From contig JAIRBC010000019.1 of assembly GCA_022008415.1 (NCBI GenBank), positions 1 through 64,000 on the forward strand: a DNA stretch of 64,000 bases. The letters run 5' to 3'. Numbering within the stretch: the first letter of the stretch is position 1; each line of letters starts with the position of its first letter. Both the position numbers and the translations under genes were made by a program. The stretch is from Cerina litoralis. GTDB lineage: Bacteria; Bacteroidota; Bacteroidia; Flavobacteriales; Flavobacteriaceae. Below the pieces are notes generated by a model, which saw nothing but the letters and a program-made list of their open reading frames with translations, searched no databases and was not told the origin of the DNA. Shown here in pieces: positions 1-8,699 of the stretch.

Positions 1-1032
1 ATCTGGATGTGCCGGGAAACCACAGGCCTGCCGAAAACTGAAATGGGCAAAATCCGGATCGATGTTCCTCCATTTCCTGAGAAGGTCCCACGCCGACCTT
101 TCGCTGATAAGCAGGTACTCGTTCCCCGGTTCGGCCATTTTATTGAGGGCCGATTTGGTGACCGATACCACCAACCGCATGGCCATTGCGTGGTACAGAT
201 GTTCCAGTTCCCCAGCTTCCAAAGGGAAGGTTGCATGGTAACCCCTTACAATGGGCTGTGCCGCCGCCAACGGGTCGTTGTGGTGCATGATGGCGTAGGC
301 ACAGGCGATCGCGACATCGTTGATGATCTGGGTATAAACAGCGTCCCCATAGTCGATGACCGCTTTTACCTTTGGTGAGACCAGATCGGAAGAAACGATG
401 ACGTTGTTGTCATTGGCATCGTTGTGGACCACGCTTTTTCGGAGTTTGCCATAGCTCTGAAATTGCCTTTCGAAGCCTTCCTGGAAAAAGGAAACGATCT
501 TCAATTTTTCATCGGGGAACAAATGGCGGTGATCTTTCGTCCACAGGGAGCGGGCAACGTCCCATTCAAATTCCCTGTGCGCCTCGCGGTGGTCGAAACC
601 CTGTAGGGCGCTTGTCAATCTTCCGCACTGTTCCCCCAAACTGGAACGGAGCCCGTCCGATTGCGGGTTTACACTGCTCCAGAGCCTCCCGGATACCCAG
701 GTGAGCAAGCGTACCTTTCGCAGGTTTCCAAAATCATCGGTAAACGAGGAAATGGGATTTTCGTACCTATCCTTGACCACCTTGGGGGAAATTATCCCAC
801 CTCCATTTTGATCCGCGAATTCGAGGATGCATTGCTGAAAATGCAGAAAGCTTTCATCTTCCCCAGGCCTGGAAATCTTCAGTACATATTCCCCCCCATC
901 CTTGGCCTTGACCTTAAAATTAAGATCGATCTCCCCTGGAAGTGGCCTGGCGGACCCTTGGATATCGAACAGGTTCAAAAGGATGCCCTCAGCTTGTTGT
1001 GGGCTTAATTGAAGATCTGAATAATTGTCCAT
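1..1032 (-). CDS. APH-family phosphotransferase domain protein, C-terminus beyond the window
   Basis: The minus strand is open from an ATG at 1032 to base 1, giving 344 codons with no stop, so the gene is cut by the window edge. The protein shows an aminoglycoside-phosphotransferase/choline-kinase fold: a lysine in YVLKISRP near residue 50, a catalytic loop VVHNDANDNN matching HxDxxxxN, and the metal-binding DYGD in VIDYGDAVY. Family members phosphorylate small hydroxyl compounds such as hydroxylysine, ethanolamine or homoserine. In related bacteria a similar domain heads very long proteins that continue into a class III aminotransferase-type phospho-lyase; whether that holds here cannot be seen. 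The ATG lies one base after the stop of the glycosidase gene, so the two are co-transcribed. The APH domain is well supported; the substrate is unknown. Confidence 0.8.
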   Translation of the reverse strand, partial: MDNYSDLQLSPQQAEGILLNLFDIQGSARPLPGEIDLNFKVKAKDGGEYVLKISRPGEDESFLHFQQCILEFADQNGGGIISPKVVKDRYENPISSFTDDFGNLRKVRLLTWVSGRLWSSVNPQSDGLRSSLGEQCGRLTSALQGFDHREAHREFEWDVARSLWTKDHRHLFPDEKLKIVSFFQEGFERQFQSYGKLRKSVVHNDANDNNVIVSSDLVSPKVKAVIDYGDAVYTQIINDVAIACAYAIMHHNDPLAAAQPIVRGYHATFPLEAGELEHLYHAMAMRLVVSVTKSALNKMAEPGNEYLLISERSAWDLLRKWRNIDPDFAHFSFRQACGFPAHPD

Positions 1033-1033
1033 A

Positions 1034-3070
1034 TTATTCGTCTTTGGTTAATAACATTATGATATGAGCTGCACTCCAGCTAAAATTTTTGGCATTGAGA
1101 CCCTTTCCTGTCAAGGGGTGATAATTCTCGTAAATAGGACTTCCACTATTCAAGATTCCTTCCGCTCCCTCCAGAATTTGTTTTGTGGCCATGTCCGCTT
1201 CCTGGTCAAAACCATAGTTTCGAAGGCCCTTGACTCCAAAATAAGCTTGATCCAGCCAATTGGGTCCCCTCCAATAGCCTTTTAAGGGATTGAACATGGG
1301 ATGGTCAGCACTCATTGTCTGAAAAGGCACCTTTGTATAGAATTTTTTGGGATCCATCATCAAGTTCTTTACAGTTTCGGCCTGCCTCTGGGTAGCTGCC
1401 CCTGCCCAAAGTGCCGTCCAGCCCTCGCTGCCTTCCCCCTTGATATAAGTAGTGCCTTTTAAGTCCGAGTCATAGAACCAACCGTCTTCCAGATCATAAA
1501 ATTGTTCTTGGATTCGTTTTTTCAAAAGTTCTGCGTCCATGCGATATGTGCTGGATTCGTCTGTTTTACCCAAAGCTTTCGCCAAGGTGGCTAGGTAGCC
1601 CTTTTCTGCATAGAGGTAGGCGTTCAGGTCTACGCTTTCCTGATTTAGGGAATAGGCCCCTTCTGAGTTTTTCAGGATTTTGGAGTTATCAAAGCGGATA
1701 GCATTATCCATCCCGCTTTCCCATTTGGCGGCAATAAGGGTGCCATCGGTGGAACCATATTCACATAACCCGTCCTTGTCATGGTCCCGTTTCTTGTACC
1801 ACCATTCATGATATTTTTTCAGTTTGGGATATAGTTCCTTTACAAAATCGATATCCCCGTCCTTTTTATAGATTTTCGCTACCGCCCAGGCTGAAAGTGG
1901 AGGTTTGGTGTCCCGATAATTATTGTCCTCGATGAGGTTGTCCCTATAAATGCAGTCCAGGACAAACCCATCTTCGCTTTGATAATCAAACATGGCCCGA
2001 ATTTGGTTTTTTGCCAGATCGATGTTATAATACGACAATCCTACGGCGTGTTTCCAAGAATCCCAGGACCAAAATCCTTGGAACCATTCGTAATGGTAAC
2101 TGGGGAACAGTCCTTCATGCATAAGTCCGCCTGCAGCATTGCGCCGATTGTTCTGTAAGGTGAGTTGGGCCTTTGCCAAAACCCTTGCATATTTTTTGTC
2201 ACTAAATTGGGATTTAGTGCTTTCGATCAAGTTGGACAATTCTTTCTCCTTTTCTGTTTTTCGAATCTTCAGAACGGAATCAAAATCGATTTTAGAAATA
2301 AGTTGCTTTTCTTTGTCCCAAGAATATTCAGGGAAGATAAAGGTCTCGGAAATCAGATATGAAGTTGATTCCTTTGGTTTTAAAAGGAGAGTTTGATTGT
2401 TGGCGACGTAGCTACTACTGTCTCGAACAAATAGGTCGTTACCTTTTTCAAGAAATTGAACATACCCCACCGCCTTGCTTTTTGGGGTAGTCAACTTTAA
2501 ATAGCCATCCTCCTTGGAAAATTTCAACCCAATATCGAACAAGTTTCCTTGAAAAGAACTATTCAAAGTTATTTCCTTATCGGATATATTGGATATAATG
2601 ATACGTTGTAAACAGGTATGACTTGACATGAAAACCAATTGTTGCTCCACTTTCCACGTCTTGTTTTCATAGTTCTGTTCCAAATGGCTATTATAGCTAT
2701 TCGTACCTAACTTGTCCCATATTATAGGTAGGCCAATGGAATCTTGTATTGCGAACCGTACCATGGTAGGGCTACTCCACACCCCATTGTCTTGAGTCAT
2801 CAAAAACGGACCAGAAAATCCGCCATAATTGGTGTTGTTTTCTGGTAAACTATAGGCAAACCATGCCCCTTGGTCTGAGAACATCAGCATATCCCTGTCA
2901 TCCTTGTCCTTAGGGACACCTTTAAAGTCTAGTATTCCTCTGGTCTCCACTAGGTACTTTGAAGGCGAGGTTGACTTAGATTTTTTGCTGTTGTGCTGTC
3001 CGCAACCAAATAACAGCATCGAAATAAGCATGAAAATATAGAATGATTTTTTGTCCATAGATGAATACAT
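1034..3070 (-). CDS. GH63-like (clan GH-G) glycosidase lipoprotein
   Basis: 678 residues with a lipoprotein signal ending in LLFGC (Cys23), so it is probably anchored to a membrane and faces the periplasm or surface. The C-terminal half has the (alpha/alpha)6 features of GH63/GH37-type enzymes: EWFQGFWSWDSWKH, with Asp337 in the place of the general acid, then KYHEWWYKKRD, YWRGPNW, and IYENYHP, with Glu648 in the place of the general base (compare Escherichia coli YgjK). Such enzymes cut alpha-glucosidic or related bonds; the exact sugar cannot be read. An in-frame ATG at 3058 (MDKK) gives a more typical short lipoprotein signal and is an equally good start. The gene diverges from the sigma/SusCD locus and probably serves the same glycan. 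Confidence 0.75.
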   Translation of the reverse strand: MYSSMDKKSFYIFMLISMLLFGCGQHNSKKSKSTSPSKYLVETRGILDFKGVPKDKDDRDMLMFSDQGAWFAYSLPENNTNYGGFSGPFLMTQDNGVWSSPTMVRFAIQDSIGLPIIWDKLGTNSYNSHLEQNYENKTWKVEQQLVFMSSHTCLQRIIISNISDKEITLNSSFQGNLFDIGLKFSKEDGYLKLTTPKSKAVGYVQFLEKGNDLFVRDSSSYVANNQTLLLKPKESTSYLISETFIFPEYSWDKEKQLISKIDFDSVLKIRKTEKEKELSNLIESTKSQFSDKKYARVLAKAQLTLQNNRRNAAGGLMHEGLFPSYHYEWFQGFWSWDSWKHAVGLSYYNIDLAKNQIRAMFDYQSEDGFVLDCIYRDNLIEDNNYRDTKPPLSAWAVAKIYKKDGDIDFVKELYPKLKKYHEWWYKKRDHDKDGLCEYGSTDGTLIAAKWESGMDNAIRFDNSKILKNSEGAYSLNQESVDLNAYLYAEKGYLATLAKALGKTDESSTYRMDAELLKKRIQEQFYDLEDGWFYDSDLKGTTYIKGEGSEGWTALWAGAATQRQAETVKNLMMDPKKFYTKVPFQTMSADHPMFNPLKGYWRGPNWLDQAYFGVKGLRNYGFDQEADMATKQILEGAEGILNSGSPIYENYHPLTGKGLNAKNFSWSAAHIIMLLTKDE

Positions 3071-3132
3071 CGATTTCCTATAAAAGCTTATAGGTTTAAT
3101 TGAAAAATTAAAATATCAGTGTGATCAATTGT

Positions 3133-3190
3133 ATGCGAAAAAACAACAATAGAAACTTGTTGTTTTAGAACCCATTCATACTTTTCGCAT
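3133..3190 (-). promoter_or_regulatory. nested hairpin in the leader of the glycosidase gene (possible attenuator)
   Basis: Outer arms ATGCGAAAA (3133-3141) and TTTTCGCAT (3182-3190) enclose an inner perfect 8-bp stem, AACAACAA/TTGTTGTT (3142-3149 and 3157-3164, 7-base loop). Read on the minus strand, the inner hairpin is followed directly by TTTTTT, as in an intrinsic terminator. It lies between the predicted promoter (3218-3245) and the glycosidase start, so it may end transcription early or fold into the alternative outer stem. The structure is seen; the function is inferred. Confidence 0.45.
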
Positions 3191-3217
3191 GAGTACGATT
3201 CCTCTTTTTGGACTTCG

Positions 3218-3245
3218 CAAATATACAATAAAAAAGATTTGGCAA
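3218..3245 (-). promoter_or_regulatory. Bacteroidota-type promoter for the glycosidase gene
   Basis: On the minus strand TTG (3245-3243) is followed by exactly 17 bases and then TATATTTG (3225-3218), matching the Bacteroidota housekeeping form TTG-N17-TAnnTTTG. Transcription would start near 3211 and leave a leader of about 140 bases containing the nested hairpin. Confidence 0.6.
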
Positions 3246-3335
3246 GTAAAATTGACAAAATTTTAAAAGAAAATTGGTAGTATCATAAATATGGTATGAC
3301 AATTTTAGGAATAATGGAAATTCAGTTCTTTTAAT

Positions 3336-3343
3336 TAGCTTTG
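3336..3343 (+). promoter_or_regulatory. -7 element for the ECF sigma gene
   Basis: TAGCTTTG matches TAnnTTTG and lies 17 bases before the TTG start at 3361. I see no good TTG at the -33 distance, so this is a weak prediction. It would give a very short leader. Confidence 0.35.
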
Positions 3344-3360
3344 CATTTTAGAGCGGCTCT

Positions 3361-3924
3361 TTGGATCCAAATAAAACATTACTAGAGATACAAAAACAAA
3401 ACCATTTTGTTTTTAAACGGCTTTTTGACCAGGTCTATGGAGATTTGGTGCATTATGCCAACGGCTATCTCTTTGATAGGGAGGCCAGCGAGGATATCGT
3501 GCAGGAGGTCTTTATCCATATTTGGGAGAAGGCGAACTCTATTGAAATCAAAAGTTCCCTAAAGGCCTATCTCTATGCCATGGTTCGCAATAGATGTCTC
3601 AATTTTCTAAAATCCCTGAAGATTACCGACCAATGCAATGTTTTGGAAATCAATACGGTGCTAATCAATGATTATGACTTGGAACCTTTCCCTGAAGAAG
3701 ATAAAAAAATAGTCTACGAACAAGTACTTCGTATAGTGGACACCCTTCCATACAAGATGCAACTTATTTTTAAAATGAAATTCATTGAAAATTATAAGTA
3801 CACTGAGATTGCGGACGAACTTGGGATATCCGTAAATACTGTTAAAACTCAATTAAAAAGAGCCAAGTTCAAAATTGGCCAAATGATTTCAACTATTCTT
3901 ATATTGTTAGCTTCACAATATTAA
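3361..3924 (+). CDS. ECF sigma-70 factor, FecI/SusC-locus type
   Basis: 187 residues, normal for Bacteroidota ECF factors. Region 2 is visible at residues 20-85 (FKRLFDQVYGDLVHYA, EDIVQEVFIHIWE, LKAYLYAMVRNRCLNFLK). Region 4 is at about 130-180 (LPYKMQLIFKMKFIENYKYTEIADELGISVNTVKTQLKRA), a helix-turn-helix that binds the -35 site. The start is a TTG, because a stop lies four codons upstream in frame and no ATG precedes region 2. The gene is followed after 101 bases by a FecR-type anti-sigma factor and then SusC/SusD, so it most likely drives this transport locus when the SusC receptor signals that its ligand has bound. Confidence 0.9.
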   Translation: MDPNKTLLEIQKQNHFVFKRLFDQVYGDLVHYANGYLFDREASEDIVQEVFIHIWEKANSIEIKSSLKAYLYAMVRNRCLNFLKSLKITDQCNVLEINTVLINDYDLEPFPEEDKKIVYEQVLRIVDTLPYKMQLIFKMKFIENYKYTEIADELGISVNTVKTQLKRAKFKIGQMISTILILLASQY

Positions 3925-4025
3925 ATCCTCATTTATTTAATCCTATTTTTATTTTTTCCCATTTTTTGTCACCCTTTTATATAATATGATTGTCATACTG
4001 CAAAAGGAAGTCAAAATAGCAATTA

Positions 4026-5168
4026 ATGGAATTTAAGATTATTCTAAAAAAAATTAATAGCACTCTTAACGAGGAGGAAGAAGCCATTTTTAAGGAATGG
4101 TATGACGAATCCAGTATTCATAGGGCCTATTTTAAACAGGTAGAGGAAAATTTCCAAGAGGCACCTGAGACCCTGGATATAGACATTAAGAATAGTTGGA
4201 GGCAATTGCAGAAGAGGATAACTCCCCGGAAAAAATGGTATTCCTATTGGAGATATGCCGCTGCTGCTGCGGTTATACTCCTCGTGGCATCGACTCTCTT
4301 TTTTATCGACAAACAACAATCCAGCAATACTAATTTTGTCCCGGCAACGGTAGATAATACTACCATTGAGATAGGTACCGACAAGGCTACGTTGACATTG
4401 GAGGATGGTTCTAATGTAGTTTTGGAAAAAGGGAAATCCTATGAGGCCGATCATCTCAAAAGCAATGGGGAAAAGCTTATATACAAGACCCTACCCGAGT
4501 CCAACAAAAATGAAGTAGCTTACAATGTGCTCACTATTCCGCGCGGAGGCCAATTCTTTATCGAACTATCAGATGGCACAAAAGTCTGGCTCAACTCGGA
4601 AAGCCAGTTGAGATACCCTGTTGCATTTGTAGACGGTGTTTCGAGAAAGGTGGAATTGGTCTATGGCGAAGCTTATTTTGAAGTGTCGCATAGTACCGAA
4701 CATCAGGGTGCCAATTTTGTTGTGGCTACACAAGATCAAGAAGTTACTGTTTTGGGAACCGAATTCAATATAAAGGCATACAAAGAGGATGCGTTCATTG
4801 CAACTACGTTGGTGGAGGGTAAAGTACTTGTGAATAATGAAAATACTACAAGTCAATTAAGCCCTGGTCATCAAGCGATGTACGATGCCGGTGCCAATAC
4901 CATTGATATAATTCCTGTAGACGTTTATAATGAAATTTCCTGGAAAAATGGTTTCTTCAGTTTTAAAAACAAATCCTTAAAAGATATTATGACCGTCCTC
5001 TCTAGATGGTACGATATCAAAGTAGTGTTCAAGAACCAAAATGTTGAAAACAAGACATTTAACGGAGTGTTCAGTAAAAAACAAGAATTGAGTGATATTC
5101 TTTCAATTATCGAGAATACAAATGAAGCAAAATTTGAAATTAATGGAAAAATAATAATTATGAAATAA
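4026..5168 (+). CDS. FecR-family anti-sigma factor
   Basis: 380 residues in the standard order: a short cytoplasmic sigma-binding segment (1-75), one membrane helix around 76-96 (YAAAAAVILLVASTLFF), a periplasmic FecR domain (about 170-275, with the IPRGGQFFIELSDGTKVWLN motif typical of the group) and a C-terminal DUF4974 domain (about 305-380, FSFKNKSLKDIMTVLSRWYDI). It holds the upstream sigma factor inactive and passes on the signal from the N-terminal domain of the SusC protein encoded next. Spacing is 101 bases from the sigma gene and 107 to susC, suitable for one operon or closely linked units. Confidence 0.92.
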   Translation: MEFKIILKKINSTLNEEEEAIFKEWYDESSIHRAYFKQVEENFQEAPETLDIDIKNSWRQLQKRITPRKKWYSYWRYAAAAAVILLVASTLFFIDKQQSSNTNFVPATVDNTTIEIGTDKATLTLEDGSNVVLEKGKSYEADHLKSNGEKLIYKTLPESNKNEVAYNVLTIPRGGQFFIELSDGTKVWLNSESQLRYPVAFVDGVSRKVELVYGEAYFEVSHSTEHQGANFVVATQDQEVTVLGTEFNIKAYKEDAFIATTLVEGKVLVNNENTTSQLSPGHQAMYDAGANTIDIIPVDVYNEISWKNGFFSFKNKSLKDIMTVLSRWYDIKVVFKNQNVENKTFNGVFSKKQELSDILSIIENTNEAKFEINGKIIIMK

Positions 5169-5275
5169 ATCTATCTATAAGAAAAAGGGAATGGGGCTTA
5201 GACCTGGACAATTTAAACCTCCATTCCCAAGTGTGATCAATTAATTAAATATTTAACTAACTAATAAGCAAATTT

Positions 5276-8200
5276 ATGAAAACTAAATTTAGTGGGCTTC
5301 CTATTTATAATAGGAAAAAACTTTTGATGGCAATGATGAGAGCTTTCGTCTTCCTTTTTTGCACTGTGACTTTTGGATTTAACACTGAAACTGGCTTTTC
5401 TCAAAACGCCAAGATCAAGATTGATTCCGATAGGGAAATAACCGTGGAACAGGTTTTTGAACTCATCAAACAGCAGACGGATTATACGTTTATTTATAGA
5501 TCCGATTTATTTGAGAATGCTCCAAGGGTATATTTGAAAAAGGGGACGATAAAAGCCGATGATCTATTGCAAAAAAGTCTTTCATACGGAAATTTCGAAT
5601 TTAAATTCACTTCAAGCGGAGCCATTCTTTTAGATAGAAAACCAACAGGGAAAGCAAAAGCGGTACAACAAATGGTTTCAGGCACGGTAAGCGATAAAAA
5701 TGGGCAGCCCTTGCCTGGTGCCTCGGTAACCGTTAAGGAAAACGAGACTATAGGGGTTCAAACAGATTTTGATGGCAATTATTCGATCGAAGTGGACGGT
5801 CCCTTGACAACCTTGGTCTATAGATATCTTGGTTTTGTTACCAAAGAAGTGGTGGTAGGAAATCAAACCACTATCAATGTTTCTTTGGAAGAGAGTGCCG
5901 AAAGCCTGGACGAAATCGTAGTCATAGGTTATGGCACCCAAAAGAAAAGCGATGTTACAGGTGCGATTAGTACCGTAAAAAGTGAAGAATTGACCAAGGT
6001 GGTTACTACCGATCCCGTTAGTGCATTACAGGGTAGGGTTTCGGGAGTTACGGTTACCCAAACCTCTGGTAGTCCCGGGACCCCATCCGATATCATGATT
6101 CGCGGCGTTGGAAGTTTTGGCAATAACCAACCGCTTTATATTGTAGATGGTGTACAGGCCGATCCGTACTTTATTGACGCAAGTAGTATTGCCTCTATGG
6201 AAATATTAAAGGATGCGGCCTCTGGAGCCATATATGGTACCAGAGCAGCGAACGGGGTGGTCATAATCACGACCAAAAAAGGAAAGTCGGGTAAGCCCAG
6301 AATCGATATTGGATCTACCCTGAGCATGAATACCCCCAGAAAAAAAATGGAACTATTAGATTCCAAAGGCTATGTGAAAGTACATAGGCAGATGTATGAA
6401 AACGCGGGGGCTACTGTGCCCCAATACGTGCTCAACCCTCCCACCAACAATACCGATTGGATCGAGGAGACCCATAGGGATGGGATTCTCAATTTACAGA
6501 ATGTACGCGTAAGCGGAGCATCTGACAACGTAAATTATAGTATCGGGGGCAACTATGCAGACGAGACTGGAATTTTGATTGGTTCAGAATTCACAAAAAA
6601 GGGGATAAATGCAAATGTGGGAATCACCAAGGGTAAATTGAAGATTACCACCAATTTAAATTATAGCGAAACTTATAAGGAGGATTATAAATTCTCTTTG
6701 AGGGAAACCTATTTTATCTCTCCTTTAATACCCGTTTTTGACAGCACCAAACCATCTGGCTATGGATATAGATCCGGGGATATCCCCGACCACCGAAACC
6801 CTGTCGGTGAGGCTAATATTCTTAAAGGGTATACCAAATTGAAATATTTTCTTGGGAATGTAAATCTGAGCTATGAAATCCTTAAAGGCTTGAACCTCGG
6901 GGCCAATTTCTCGTTGTCGAATCTAGCAAATTATACCTATAGTTTTCATGTTCCTTTCCAAGTTAGGGACGTACAGGACGATCCTCAGCGGGAGTTCTCA
7001 TTCCTTTCCGAATACAATAGCGAATTGAGAAGGATAAACCAAGAATACACTGCAAATTATAAATTTCAATTGGGAGAAAAACACGCTTTCGATCTTTTGG
7101 CCGGTTATCAAAGGATATCGGAGCCATTCAAGGAAACTTTTGCCCAGGCTGAAGGATATAAAATGGACGAGGATGGCAACAAAGTGCCGTCAATCATTTT
7201 GGACCCGAGTTTCAATACATTAAATGCCTTTAATGACGGTACCTATTCGGCGAGCGGCACCAATGCCGAGTACGCCTTGGTTTCACAATTTGGCAGGATT
7301 AATTACGCTTATGACGGTAAATATTTGCTCCAAGCGAGCATCCGAAGGGACGGTAGTTCAAAATTTGGTAAAAACAACAAGTACGGCAACTTTCCATCTT
7401 TTGCCGTAGGCTGGAAAATCACCGACGAGAATTTTATGAAAGACCAAAATATATTCAACTTTCTAAAATTGCGATACAGCTGGGGACAGGCTGGCAATGA
7501 CAGTGCCCTGGGGTATTATGATTACGTCGCCCTTATTTCCCAGGGGAAAAGCCAGGATGATGGAGGTTATGTATTTGGGAATCCTCAGACTTCCTATTTA
7601 GGGAGTATTGCAAGAGGATTACAAAACGATGACCTGCAATGGGAAACCAATACCTCCTCTAACTTTGGTCTCGATTTTGCTTCCTTGGGGAACAAATTGA
7701 GCGGTTCGGTCAATTACTATAAAAGTACCACCCAAGACCTATTGATAACTAAGGAGGTATCGCCTTCGGCCGGAATTGACAATCCTATAGTTAACGTGGG
7801 CGAATTCCGGAATAATGGGGTCGAGTTAGAGCTTGGCTATGCCAATAAGGATAATGATTTTCATTATTCCGCATTCACTACTTTCACAACTATCCATAGT
7901 GAGGTTACCAAATTGAGCAATCAAGACCAGGTTTTATATGGGATAGGTTTATTGTTCGGGTCAGATCACTTTGTAAATCAAACTAGGGTAGGGCACGAGC
8001 CTGGTGCATATTATCTGCCTGTGGCCGATGGTATTTTTCAAAATCAGGCCGAAATTGATGCATACAGTGTGAACGGCAACTTGGTACAACCGGATGCAGC
8101 CCCTGGAGATATTAAGTTTGTTGACCAGAATGGAGATGGGGTAATAAATTCGGATGATGAAACCTATCAGGGAACCGCCATCCCAAAATATGAGTATAGT

Positions 8201-8674
8201 CTAAATCTGGCAGCCGATTATAAAGGCTTTGATTTTAACCTATTCTTTCAAGGTGTAGGTGGTAACAAGATATATAATGGCAACGACTTCCGCTTGTTGA
8301 GCATGGATACTGGTAGGAATTTTAGAACGGAGACCCTAAATGCGTGGACACCCGAAAACACAAATACTAACATGCCCAGGGCAGTATTGGGAGATCCCAA
8401 CAGAAACAACAGAGCCTCAACTAGATTCTTGCAAAATGGAGATTATCTGCGTATCAAGACCATACAAGTTGGCTATTCCTTACCTCCAGATGTATTGGAT
8501 GATACGTTTATGGACAAACTTCGGATCTATATCACGGGACAGGACTTATTTACCTTTACCAAGTATGACGGTTTAGATCCAGAAGTAGGAGGGGATATCC
8601 TTTCGCGGGGTATCGATATAAACCTCTATCCCAAATACAAGTCCTTGATTCTCGGTGTACAGCTTCAATTTTAA
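5276..8674 (+). CDS. SusC/RagA TonB-dependent outer-membrane transporter with signalling domain
   Basis: 1132 residues. After a signal peptide comes an STN signalling domain (about 45-115: ITVEQVFELIKQQTDYTFIYRSD), a carboxypeptidase-regulatory-like beta-sandwich (about 133-205: VSGTVSDKNGQPLPGASV), the DEIVVIGYG segment, a plug domain (GRVSGVTVTQTSG, RGVGSFGNNQPLYIVDG) and a long beta-barrel ending in aromatic-rich strands and a final Phe. It imports an oligosaccharide or similar ligand across the outer membrane using TonB energy. The STN domain links it to the FecR/sigma pair just upstream, so the locus probably induces itself. susD follows after 25 bases. The ligand is not readable from sequence. 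Confidence 0.95.
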   Translation: MKTKFSGLPIYNRKKLLMAMMRAFVFLFCTVTFGFNTETGFSQNAKIKIDSDREITVEQVFELIKQQTDYTFIYRSDLFENAPRVYLKKGTIKADDLLQKSLSYGNFEFKFTSSGAILLDRKPTGKAKAVQQMVSGTVSDKNGQPLPGASVTVKENETIGVQTDFDGNYSIEVDGPLTTLVYRYLGFVTKEVVVGNQTTINVSLEESAESLDEIVVIGYGTQKKSDVTGAISTVKSEELTKVVTTDPVSALQGRVSGVTVTQTSGSPGTPSDIMIRGVGSFGNNQPLYIVDGVQADPYFIDASSIASMEILKDAASGAIYGTRAANGVVIITTKKGKSGKPRIDIGSTLSMNTPRKKMELLDSKGYVKVHRQMYENAGATVPQYVLNPPTNNTDWIEETHRDGILNLQNVRVSGASDNVNYSIGGNYADETGILIGSEFTKKGINANVGITKGKLKITTNLNYSETYKEDYKFSLRETYFISPLIPVFDSTKPSGYGYRSGDIPDHRNPVGEANILKGYTKLKYFLGNVNLSYEILKGLNLGANFSLSNLANYTYSFHVPFQVRDVQDDPQREFSFLSEYNSELRRINQEYTANYKFQLGEKHAFDLLAGYQRISEPFKETFAQAEGYKMDEDGNKVPSIILDPSFNTLNAFNDGTYSASGTNAEYALVSQFGRINYAYDGKYLLQASIRRDGSSKFGKNNKYGNFPSFAVGWKITDENFMKDQNIFNFLKLRYSWGQAGNDSALGYYDYVALISQGKSQDDGGYVFGNPQTSYLGSIARGLQNDDLQWETNTSSNFGLDFASLGNKLSGSVNYYKSTTQDLLITKEVSPSAGIDNPIVNVGEFRNNGVELELGYANKDNDFHYSAFTTFTTIHSEVTKLSNQDQVLYGIGLLFGSDHFVNQTRVGHEPGAYYLPVADGIFQNQAEIDAYSVNGNLVQPDAAPGDIKFVDQNGDGVINSDDETYQGTAIPKYEYSLNLAADYKGFDFNLFFQGVGGNKIYNGNDFRLLSMDTGRNFRTETLNAWTPENTNTNMPRAVLGDPNRNNRASTRFLQNGDYLRIKTIQVGYSLPPDVLDDTFMDKLRIYITGQDLFTFTKYDGLDPEVGGDILSRGIDINLYPKYKSLILGVQLQF

Positions 8675-8699
8675 GATATTAATTTAAAGCATTTATAAG

